Source of the DNA: Emergomyces orientalis
Taxonomy: Eukaryota > Ascomycota > Eurotiomycetes > Onygenales > Ajellomycetaceae
Assembly: GCA_002110485.1 (NCBI GenBank)
Contig: MOWL01000023.1
Span: forward strand, 434,001-498,000
Direction: 5' to 3'
Length of the DNA stretch: 64,000 nt
In this document: piece by piece, positions 22,723-33,354 of the stretch
How positions within the stretch are numbered: the first letter of the stretch is position 1
How the letters are laid out: each line of letters opens with the position of its first letter
Notes under the pieces: model-generated
What the model was told of the DNA's origin: nothing
Seen by the model: the letters and a program-made list of their open reading frames with translations, nothing else
The model's database searches: none
Translations under genes and position numbers: made by a program

Positions 22723-25700
22723 ATGGAACCTCTAGTCCCAACATCTGAAGCAACCATGTCCGCCAACAACACAGGTGAACCCTCAATGGCGAACTTTGCT
22801 GAGATGCCACCATGGCTTTAAATAATGTTGAAGCTGCAGCTGCAACAGATGACTGATATGCATGCTAGCCATCAACAACAGCAACATCAGTATGAAGAAA
22901 TTCAATGCTTGTTGATTCAATGAGAAACCTCTGTTGAAACTACAGTTTCAATGCTGACTGAGTCAATAATAAACCCTTTGCACGCAGCACAATCATCAAA
23001 GAAGTGTCTTGATATTTCTGTGTATTTTGACACTTCTGACCTCACTCTCTATTCATCATGGAGACTAGATATGCTCGCGAAACTAAATATAGACAGAGAT
23101 GTTATCAGCTCATTAATTAATCAAAATTGATATATCAACAGTCAACTGAAAGATTGTGCTAAGCAAAAGTTCCATCTCTGAATGAAAACATGTGAATCAG
23201 CACTATATATTTCAGACAATATCATCATATATCTTGATGTTCTATTCAAAGATACCACCACACAACAGAAAGTATTAGACTGACTGCAGAGTATCTGTCA
23301 AAGAAATACCTCTCTCACAATATTCATCTCTGACTTTGACACCAAGATCCTAGAAGCAGGTGGTCAATGATGAAAGAATCAAATGAAGATCAGTATGCTA
23401 AAGAAAGCTCTAGCATTTGAAATACTGCAAGCTCTAGTTAGTGTTGAAGAAGCTTCAATGTATGAAGCTTTTTGTATACAACTCTGAACCTTAGATGACT
23501 GTCTCATCAAGCTCAAAAGCATACAAGCTGGTGGCAGGAAACGTTACACCTCTGCTGCCAACATGCCCGCTCTGAAGAACAACATGAATGTCATGAACTG
23601 AGTAGACTTCAATGCTTACACACAAGCAAGAGTCTTCGCAGTTTGAACAGGCTTTCAAGTCCCAGGAATTGCTTCTGAAGATGCAGCTGACTGACACCAA
23701 TGAGGGGTTTGCATCAACTGCAACTGATCAGGTCACATTGCCTCTGACTGCTGCTCTGCTTACCTCCCCCCTCGCACAATGAATAGACTGTCGCCAGCGA
23801 TCCATGCCAACCATGCTGTAGTGGAAGAAGATTCAGACAACAGCTATGAAGATGTCTCAATCAGAGAATTCAAGCAGAAAAAAGACTAGCTTCTGTGAAA
23901 ACTCATAAACAGAAGCTTGAAAAGATTGAACAACAACAATTTGAAGAAAAGATAATAATGAATACAATTCTTGTATCTATCATAATAAATAGCACATATA
24001 ATATGAATGCCATGATAGACAGCAGTCTATGTCATTATGCAATGATTAAATCTTCAGTTGTAAAACTCTGTAATTTTCAGTGTATTTTTTTACTGAAACC
24101 TCGCCTTCTTGCAGGGTTTGACAGCCCTAGAGATGTCTGCACCTGTTATATAGTGAAACTAGACATAGATGTTGAAAAACATCAATGCAAGAATACTTAT
24201 GTATACAAAGTTGATAATCTTGACTATGATCTCATGCTAGAACTTGCCTGGCTATCTGAGAAAGACATCTTACTGAACACACAGAACAGAAGTCTCATTT
24301 TCTCTAATAATGACCACGTGCATGAAAACAACATTCATAATATCATGAATTTTACACAAATTTCTATTAATGTTTATGAACTTCTCTGAAAGAACTTCTG
24401 ACAAAATCACAGACAGCAGAACTGTGTAGCAATATACTCTGCTAGCTTGACAGATATTAAAAAAGCTCTTAACAAACTTATCTGCATGATATAAATGGAC
24501 TCTCTCACAAAGCTCTCACAGCAGTATCATGAATATCTAGACATCTTTCAACAAGATGATGCCAAGAACCTATCATCTCTACAAGAATCAGAAATAGATC
24601 ACTGAATTGAGCTTGAGAAGAAGAATGACAAGAATCTTGAACTCTCTTGAAACTCTTTTTATAACATGTTCTGAGATGAACTTCTTCTTTTTTATAAAAC
24701 TCTCAATGATCTACTAGATAAAGAGTTCATATGAGTTAGTAACTCATCTGCCACAGCCTCAATCCTTTTTGCAAAGAAACCAGGCAGGGGACTCTGATTC
24801 TGTGTAGACTACTGAGAATTGAATCATTTTATGAAGAAAGACTATTACTCACTATCACTTATCAATGAAACTCTCACTTGTATCAGACATGCTCAATGAT
24901 TCATGAAATTGAATGTTATTGCTGTCTTCCACAAGATCTGCATCACAGAAGGTGACAAGTGATTAACAGCATTTTGAACATGATACAGCCTCTTTGAATA
25001 AGTAGTCACACCCTTTGGACTAGCTAACGCCCTGAGTATGTTCCAGAAGTACATCAACTGAGTGTTATGAGACTTTCTTGATGAATTTATGTCTGTCTAT
25101 TTGAATGATATTCTCATCTTCACTGACAGTTTCTGAAGAGAACACCAAGAACACGTATAAAAGATTCTACAATAACTTCAAGAAGCAGGCTTACTGATAG
25201 ACATTGACAAATGCAACTTTGAAGTCAAGACTACAAAATATCTAGGTTTCATCATAGAAGCTGACAAAGATGTTTGAATGAATTCTGAGAAAATCTCTGT
25301 CATTCTTGAATGAAAGACTTCATGAACTGTAAAAAATGTGCATAGCTTCATTGAATTTGTCAACTTCTACTGACAGTTCATACAAAACTTCTCAGATATC
25401 GCCTGACCACTCACTGAATTAACTAGAAAGGATTCAGTGTTTCACTGATCAGCAGACGCTGACACTGTCTTCATATGTATGAAGAAGATGTTCATCAGCA
25501 CACTCTTGTTAATAACATTCAACTCTGACTGTGATACAGTCATAGAAGCCGACTTCTCTGATTATGTTACTGGTGGAGCTATACTACAGTATGATGATGA
25601 AGATGTTCTATGACCATGCATCTTCATGTTCAAGAAAATGAACTCTGCTGAGTGTAACTATAAGATCTATGACAAGGAACTTCTCATGATTGTATACTGT

Positions 25701-25822
25701 CTAGAAGAATGAGATTCTGAACTTCACAGTGTACTTAAATTTGAAATAATCACAGATTATAAGAATCTCAAGCACTTCACAACTACTTGTAAGCTAATGA
25801 AACAACAGATGCAATGATCTTA
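22723..25822 (+). mobile_element. decayed Ty3/gypsy retrotransposon, truncated in RNase H
   Basis: The gag starts at an ATG at 22723 (MEPLVPTSEATMSANN) and ends with a zinc knuckle CINCN-SGHIASDC near 23,710-23,750. A short open protease-like frame lies at 23,895-24,389. Reverse transcriptase is readable from about 24,770 (KPGRGL, FCVDY-ELNHF, VVTPFGLANAL, SVYLNDILIFTD where YLDDIL is expected). It runs into RNase H (ADFSDYVTGGAILQ, YDKELLMIVYCLEE) and stops at 25822, where a copia LTR begins. No integrase or LTR was found. Stops are mostly TGA at expected Trp and Arg positions. Confidence 0.85.
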
Positions 25823-26242
25823 TGAAACGGAGGATAAGACGGAGAGTGGAGCTAGCATAATATGCACATATATAGAGAGGAATTAATATATAGAGATATA
25901 TGGTATTGTGGTCTGTGTGCTCTGAGCTCTGCTCTAGCTAAATATCTATGGGTTTTCCATGGCTATTTATACCCGTGAATCCATCTTAGGCTGCCCAACA
26001 ACTATCCATCAATAATATGAGTGATTTACATGCTATATTGATCGTATCGTGATATTCTCAGCTGAATACCTCTGACTTTGTAGAAAAATCAATGTAATGG
26101 TGAATATATTAATGATCAGTGAAGATGAGAGTGTATTTGGTGGAGATTTCATTGAAGTTCACCATGTGACAATTAGTGTGGCAATTGAACATGTGTGTAT
26201 GTCTTAGTCAATGAATGTGTGGCGATAATCTCATGTTTCACA
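25823..26242 (-). repeat. 420-bp copia LTR, inverted copy (LTR-B left)
   Basis: The sequence is the reverse complement, with scattered differences, of the LTR at 29018-29437. On the minus strand it starts TGTGAAACATGAGATTAT and ends CTCCGTTTCA. It has no copia body on either side and no 5-bp target duplication (flanks tctta and agaac). It therefore sits as an inverted solo LTR at a rearrangement point. Confidence 0.85.
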
Positions 26243-27332
26243 AGAACACTACAAGCGCATCACAGCAGAATGAAAGATGCAACATGTTGGACAGTGAGAC
26301 CTCATGGGCGCGCATAGCGGCCAATGGAGGGCCGCCAGCAAAGATAGTAACCAGGTGTGCATTGAGAGAGGTGGTGATATCTCAACACAACTGTGATGCA
26401 CTGGCAGTGGAGGAGCGCACCCCAGAGGCCATTGTTAAGAAGATGAACAAAGCTATCAAAGACATCACTGCTGGCACAGTGGTGGCAGCAAGATACATGC
26501 TCAGCGGAGACCTGATTCTTGTCACGGATACACCCAGTACAAAGGCTGAATTGGCGAAAAGCAGTGAATGAGTGAAAAAATGAGAAGACAAGACACATAT
26601 GAGAAAGAAAATGTATGCAGTACTGATCAAGAGTGCTTCACTCAAGACCATTAGCTGGAACAAACCAGAGAAAGCAGTGGATGATGTGTACAAGCAGAAT
26701 CTATCACTGAGATGCAAGGTGCTCATTCACAAGATGACAAAGTATCTAGCTAAGCAACAGAAACCACATGGAAGCATCATCATACATGTAGCAACACCAC
26801 AACAGGCAAATACTCTAGTGGAAAGTGGTATTATCTTGGGGAATGAGTTAGGGTTGGTTGAAATCTTTCATAGAGAGGCTCAAGTCACCCAGTGCTACAG
26901 CTGTCAGTGATACAGGCACATAGCTAGATTTTGCCGAAAAGGGGATGTCTGTGGACACTGTGCAGTGAAGGGACACACAGACAAGAGCTGCACAGCACTG
27001 TTAGAGGGAAAAAAGGCAGTCTGCTGCAACTGTGGAGGGACACACCCAGCATGGGCGGCAAACTGCCTGGAACGGCGCGCAGCGGTGGAACTAGCTAAAG
27101 AGGCGCTCAGGAACCGGCCGCAATGCTTTGTGATACAGGCCTCTGATGAGGAAGGCTGGACCACACCCAGAAAACATGACAGAATCACAGACAAGGAAAC
27201 ACAGAGTAGTCAGCAAAGAGTGAGAAGACTCACTGATGTGTTCAGAGCAGGTGCACAACAGAAAGACTCTCTAAATGAGTATATACACTTCACACGGTTG
27301 ATTGACATGCAGGATCAGAATACGGGTGAACA
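26243..27332 (+). mobile_element. LINE ORF1 (gag-like) fragment, element L2
   Basis: A frame broken by a few TGA stops matches ORF1 of the minus-strand LINE at 38715-37367 (SETSWARIAANGGPPAKIVT in both). It ends in CCHC knuckles: CYSCQ, CGHCAVKGHTDKSC and CCNCGGTHPAWAANC. ORF1 proteins of this type bind element RNA. The first ~85 codons are missing, replaced by the inverted LTR. At 27333 the sequence switches to copia pol. Confidence 0.8.
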
Positions 27333-29017
27333 ATACGCTGCCCCCGCCGCCACGCGGCTGGGCCGCGGCTACAAAACACCCTTTTGCCAGAGAATGGCGT
27401 GCGGCCGCTGACATCGAATATAAGGCTCTAGAACAGCGCCAATGCTGGCAAGAGGTGGAAATACCTTCTGAACCAGAAGTCTGCGCTCTGCCATTGATGT
27501 GGGTATACACCTACAAATTCGACACAGACAGCTATCTAGCTAAATTCAAGACATGGCTTGTTGTACGAGGGGACCTCGCCAGTAATGAAGCAACAGAGAC
27601 CTACTCCTGCACTTTAGCAATGAAAATCTTTCGCATTCTAATGGCCATGACAGCAGCCTTCGATTTTGAAGCTCATCAATTTGATGCCATTAACACCTTT
27701 CTAAACGCACGAATTGATAAACAAATCTATGTTGTGTCAGCTCAGGGATACAGCCGCCCTGGTCGCTATCTTCTATTAAAAAGAGCTCTATACAGGCTGC
27801 CCGAATCCCCTCTGTTATGGAATAATGAACTCGGATCTCAACTTAAGAAGTGGACTATGCCCCATTAGTGAAGAGCCATGCCTCTATACTAGTGAGAACC
27901 TCACATTATTCTTCTATGTGAATGATATAGTGATTCTATACCATAGAGATCACCATGAGGCATTTAACTGATTTAAGCAATCACTAACCATGACATATGA
28001 CCTAAGGGATATGAGAGATTTGAACTGGTTTCTAGGAATTTACATCTTACAGGACCGCAATGAGAAAAAGCTCTGGTTATGTCAGAACAGCTATATGGCT
28101 AAAATAGCTGCAAAATTCAACCTAGAGTGTCGAACACAGTATTGAATGCCTTTATCAAAGGATGAATTCTCTACACATCAATTCTCATACAATGGTGAAG
28201 CTTCCCCGCAGGAAATCCATGCATATCAATGCCGCATTGGATCACTAATCTACTCTGCTGTTGGAATGAGGCCAGATCTCGCATTCGCGGCGAGCGCCCT
28301 CGCTGGGTTCATGACGAATCCAGGCCCAAAACATTCAGATATGGCAGATCGGGTGATTGCTTTTGCTAATCAAACCAGGCATCTAGCAATTGAGTATAGT
28401 GCCCCAAAACCCGGCTCTACTACCCCGGATTTCATCATACATGCCGATGCGGCCTATGCAGACGACCTGAACACCTGCTGAAGCACACAAGAAATGGTAT
28501 TCTCACTCTTTGGAGGATTAATAGATTGAAAGTCATCTAAGTAAAAGACTGTAATCACTTCTTTCACTGAATCTGAGCTTCTTGCCCTATCTTATGCAGT
28601 GAAGGAGGCCATATGGTGGGATCGAGTGTTTAATCAACTTGGACTGGATACTCAGTGCCATCTAGTTATCCATAATGACAATCGCCAAACCATTCGACTC
28701 CTAACAGCCGCTGCACCAATGCTAACCACTAAACTACATCATATTGATGTGCATAATCACTGGCTCCATGAACAAATAGCCACCGGACGCCTAGCTATTC
28801 AATGGGTTGACACAAAAGCCATGATCGCTGATGGAATGACCAAGGCACTCGGAGGCCAAAAACACGCCGAATTCATACAAATGCTCGGATTAACTGATAT
28901 AGGCGCCCAAATTGAATAAAACAACGCCTACACACTCATTAAAACACGCCTTTTCCTATATATATATTTCATATTACTACTACTGCTACTGCTGCGGGCA
29001 TATTCAGTGAGGGGGTA
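27333..29017 (+). mobile_element. copia pol 3' part (element B), fused to LINE ORF1
   Basis: From 27333 the sequence follows the copia element at 42498-43960: RVT_2 reverse transcriptase (CWQEVEIPSEPEV, AFDFEAHQFDAINTFLNAR), RNase H (FTESELLALSYAVKEAIWWD, HNDNRQTIRLL) and the C-terminus GQKHAEFIQMLGLTDIGAQI. A 1-base frameshift occurs near 27,855. The catalytic YVDD has become YVND (27,915-27,930), and several TGA/TAA stops are present. The polypurine tract gtgagggggta at 29007-29017 leads into the LTR. Gag, protease and integrase are absent. Confidence 0.85.
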
Positions 29018-29437
29018 TGTGAAACATGAGATTATTGTCACACATTCATTGACTAAGACATACACACATGTTCAATTGTCACACTAATTGTCACACAGTG
29101 AACTCTGATGGAATCTCCATCAAATACACTCTCATCTTCGCTGATCTTTAATATATTCACCATTACATTGATTTTTCTACAAAGTCAGAGGTATTCAGCT
29201 GAGAATATCACAATACGATCAATATAGCATATAAATCACTCATATTATTGATGGATAGTTGTTGGGCAGCCTAAGATGGATTCACGGGTATAAATAGCCA
29301 TGGAAAACCCATAGATATTTAGCTAGAGCAGAGCTCAGAGCACACAGACCACAATACCATATATCTCTATATATTAATTCCTCCCTATATATGTGCATAT
29401 TATGCTAGCTCCACTCTCCGTCTTATCCTCTGTTTCA
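29018..29437 (+). repeat. 420-bp copia LTR, direct copy (LTR-B right)
   Basis: It begins TGTGAAACATGAG right after the polypurine tract and ends TCTGTTTCA. A TATA box (tataaata) lies at 29289-29296. It is the inverted partner of 25823-26242. Downstream the sequence is immediately LINE ORF2. Confidence 0.85.
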
Positions 29438-32400
29438 TAGATATTATAGTGATTGGAGACTTTAATGTACATCACACTCTCTGGGGAGGTAGCAGAGTCA
29501 GAGAAAACTTTGCCATGGCCTGAAAACTCAATACTCAAATCAGTGCCTTGAATCTACATCTAGCAACTTCAGAAGACACAATCACCTGACAAGATAGAGA
29601 AAGTCAGAGCATCACAGTGAATCTAATCTTTTTGTCTGCTGATCTACACAGTCAAATGATCAGCTGCAAGCTAGAACATGAAGTAAATATGACATCAGAT
29701 CACATGTCAATTGCAACTACTCTTGAGCTAAAAGCATTATATAGCAGCAGAAAAAGACGCACTTGGCATCACTTCTGTCTGGAACAGATAGCGCAGGACT
29801 GCCAGACACTGAGAAGCCCAGGGGCACTGACTTCAAAAGATCAGATAAACAGCTATACAAGATATCTTGTCAAATTTGTGAAAGATCTAGCAGCAAAACA
29901 TGCCAAAATCTCAAACTACAGTCAACACAGTCGGTCATGGTGGTCCCCTCGAGTAGCAGAGACAGTCAATCAATATAAAAAAGTCAAGAAAGACAGAAAC
30001 ATCTCTGCAGCAGATATAATTAAAGCTTGAGCCCTGAGAAACAGAGAGATTAAACTGACTAAAATAAACAGTTTCAGAGAACTAATACACAGCACAGAGT
30101 CCAAGCCCAAGCTACTATGGAAGATGGCCAAATGGGGGTGTCAAAGCAGCAATGAGCATGCACAACCTCCAAGAATTCCAGCATTGATAGTAGAAGGCAG
30201 AGAAAATCTACCATCAGTCAATTCCTTTGATGATAAAGCCAAGATTCTGAGACAAAGGTTCTTCCCTCTGTCACTAGTCAGTGACAACAGGGACATGGAG
30301 AAGGCAGAACACTCACTGAAAACAACAGAGACAATAAGCATCACAGAGAAGAAAATGGCCGCGCTCATAGCACATCTATCAAGCAACAAAGTACCAGGTA
30401 TCAATGGAGTCTCCAATGAATTTCTGAAAATGCTGGGACCAAGCTTCACAAAGGCTATGACAGAGCTCACACTGGCATGCTGGGAATGGGAACACTACCC
30501 GGAGATATTCAAGATCGCTTGAACAGTGATACTGAAAAAACCAGGAAAAGAGAATTATTAAAAGGCAGAGGCATGGAGGCCCATTGTCCTACTGAATACA
30601 ATGGGAAAAATAATAGAATCAGCCACCACGCAGGAACTCAGATGACTAGTGGAAACACTCAATCTACTGCCATCTCAACAGATGGGTGCTAGGCGGGCCA
30701 GATCAACCGAAACAGCAGTATCACTACTGCTAGCACAAATTAGAACAGCATGGGAGAAGTCAGACACAGTGGTCACAGTTCTATCATTGAACATCTCAGA
30801 AGCTTATGATAGAGTGCTCAAGGACTGACTCACACACATTCTTCGCATGAAGGGCCTACCAAGACAGCTGACAGGGTGGATACACTCATTTATGTCAGAT
30901 AGATGATCCACGCTCACATTTGAAGAACAGGAAACTGAGGCCTTCAATATTTCAGCTGGAATATCACAAGAATCACCTCTCTCCCCCATTCTCTTTCTAT
31001 TTTACAATGAGGAACTGCTCCGGATATACTCACCCTTGAATAGATCAGTGAGCTGCATAGGATTTGTGGATGATGTCAATATAATAGCATACGGGCCATC
31101 AACTGAAGCAAATTGCGCGCAGCTCACACGGGTGCACGCAGAATGTGAAGAATGAGCAGGAAGACATGAAGCTATTTTTGCTCTGCAGAAGTATGAGTTG
31201 ATGCACTTCACTAGAGCCTGAACTCAATTCAACTTGAATCACTCTCTGAGACTGCCTCAGCAAGTTATCAAGTCACAGAAGGTGATGAGAGTTCTAGAAG
31301 TATGGCTGGATTTCAAGCTTCAATGAAAAGGTCACATGGATGCTATAGCAGGAAAAATGAAGTCACAGATAAAGGCACTATCACAGACAACACAGGCCAC
31401 CTGGGGAGTCCCCCTACATCAAGCTAGAACAATATACAACATGGTCATACGGCCAGCTATAGCTTACAGCGCACTGGCATGGCATCAACCGCGCATCAAG
31501 CGCGAAGGACGCATGCGCAATAAACAGTGCACAGAGGGCCTAATCAGAACACAGAATGAATGCCTGAGAATAGTAGCTGGAGCATACAGAGCAACACCAA
31601 TATCCACACTGAAAGCAGAGACATACACACCACCCCTGAACATCTATCTTGATGGAGTTGTGGCGCGCGCCACAAAACGACTGAAGGCCTCTGGAATGGC
31701 AACACAAATTGAAGAGGCATGCACAGCAGTGAGAATCAAACTCAGGTGAAGAGGCACAGTGCACAGAAGACTCATTGAGAAGATGATTCATTCAGACAGT
31801 CTGTCTGAAAATTGGAAGAAGCTTTGAGTGGAAAAGAGCAAGCAAGAGACTGCTCAAAACACAAATTCAGCAGCAACACAGCACTTCTCACATGATGAAT
31901 GAGTGCGAAAAGAAATTCTGAGTAAATAAAGAAAACAATGAAGAGCTAGAGCATCTCTCTGATGTGAACTCTTTGATTGACTCCTGAACAAAAGCATTTT
32001 GAAATGACACAAGGGTCTAAACAAGGTCAGAAGCTTGCTGATAATTCAACTAAGATCAGGGAAAACAGGGCTGGCAGCCTTTCTACATAAAAGATGAGTA
32101 CCGGATTTCCCATCACCAGCATGTGAATGTGGCTATTCAAATGAAACAGTGATGCATGTGATAGTTCACTGTGATAGATTTCAGCACAGTCGCAGGAGTC
32201 TGCTGCATGAGGGCAGAATCGACAAGAAATGGCTATTGAACACCAAAGAAGGGCTACACTGTCTAACAAAATGGAGAATCAAGCAGGGAATTCTACCACA
32301 GTTCTCACTGACAAAGACACTGAGTGTCTATCAGACAGAGGAGCAGCAATCTATCACATCTCAATCAAGCATACGCAGACCTCAATAAACACCATGCTGA

Positions 32401-32796
32401 AACCGCTGAAAGCGCGCTTACCACGCAAAATCAGTGCTCATAGCACATCCCCATGCTCATCTCATGCTAAAGACGCGACTCTCTATGCTTCAGAGCACAG
32501 TTGGTGTCTTTCACTCACTCACTCACACGCGGGCGCATTTTCAAAAATGCTCAGTGTAATTTTTCTTTATTTTTAATCTTTCTTTTCTCATTCCATTCTC
32601 TTCTCTTCTTGAGGACAGCAGTTGCTGGTCCTCAGTAGCCTGAAGCCTCACAGAAACTGTTACATACATTTATTAGTGCATGAGGTTTTTAATCCAGCAG
32701 TAAGCTCTCTTATTGCATGGTTTTCCTTGTTAGATAAAATAGATAGTTTCCCACATATCCCTGAGATTAAGTGGTGTATAATATAATAATAATAAT
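29438..32796 (+). mobile_element. LINE ORF2 (endonuclease and reverse transcriptase), element L2
   Basis: The first readable motif is the APE endonuclease VIGDFNVHHTLWGG, so about 140 N-terminal codons are missing. Then follow SRSWWSPRVAETV, the RT block beginning LKKPGKENY and EAWRPIVLLNT, LSLNISEAYDRVLKD, and FVDDVNIIAYG in place of YADD. The C-terminal part has ACECGYSNETVMHVIVHC, a zinc-binding segment. The 3' end is TATAATATAATAATAATAAT at about 32,777-32,796. At least a dozen in-frame TGA stops sit mostly where the partner LINE or the family has Trp. The element is dead but its reading frame is well preserved. Confidence 0.85.
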
Positions 32797-33354
32797 GTCT
32801 TTCTTACTTATTTTCTTTAGATAATTCACTAATATCTATATTAATCAATGAATTCAGAGACTTTTTTCATGAATATAGTTATTCAAAATCTATTTCTTTC
32901 ACATTTAAATGAGGAAGTTCATCTTTGATCATTGAATAAACTCTATATAACTGAATTGAAATCTTTTTTACAGAATTTAGACTGATTTCATTTCAATTCA
33001 AATATTTGCTTCAGTTCAAATCAGTGCCTGTATTCATGGGAGGAAATGTGGGTGAAACTCTTTTTCTAATTATATAATTTTGATTTAATTTAATTATTCT
33101 AACTGAATAATTTCTGCACAGCTTGTTTAGTTTTATTTTAGAAGAAGGAATTGAGGCTTCAATTTCCATAGCTTTTATAGAGATGATTTTAAATGCCCCC
33201 AGCATTTTTCTTAAAGCTTTATTTTGCAGACTTTCATATTTATTTAAAAAGTTTTTCTGATTTTTCCATCAAATTTGTGCTTCATAGTCTGAGATTGAGA
33301 AAATGCAGACAATATAAAATTATCTCATTGCTTGAAAAGATAGTTCTCTTTCTG
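32797..33354 (-). mobile_element. fragment of a third LINE (L4) between two tail-to-tail LINEs
   Basis: On the minus strand the sequence reads NKALRKMLGAFKIISIKAME then IEASIPSSKIKLNKLCRNY, the post-RT region of a Tad-like LINE different from L2/L3. It is AT-rich and interrupted by stops. It probably was the target into which the flanking LINEs inserted (inference). Confidence 0.6.

Noticed and set aside
25823..29437. Terminal inverted repeats of a DNA transposon
   Set aside because: The repeats match a copia LTR (polypurine tract next to the right copy, TG start, internal TATA box), and no transposase lies between them.
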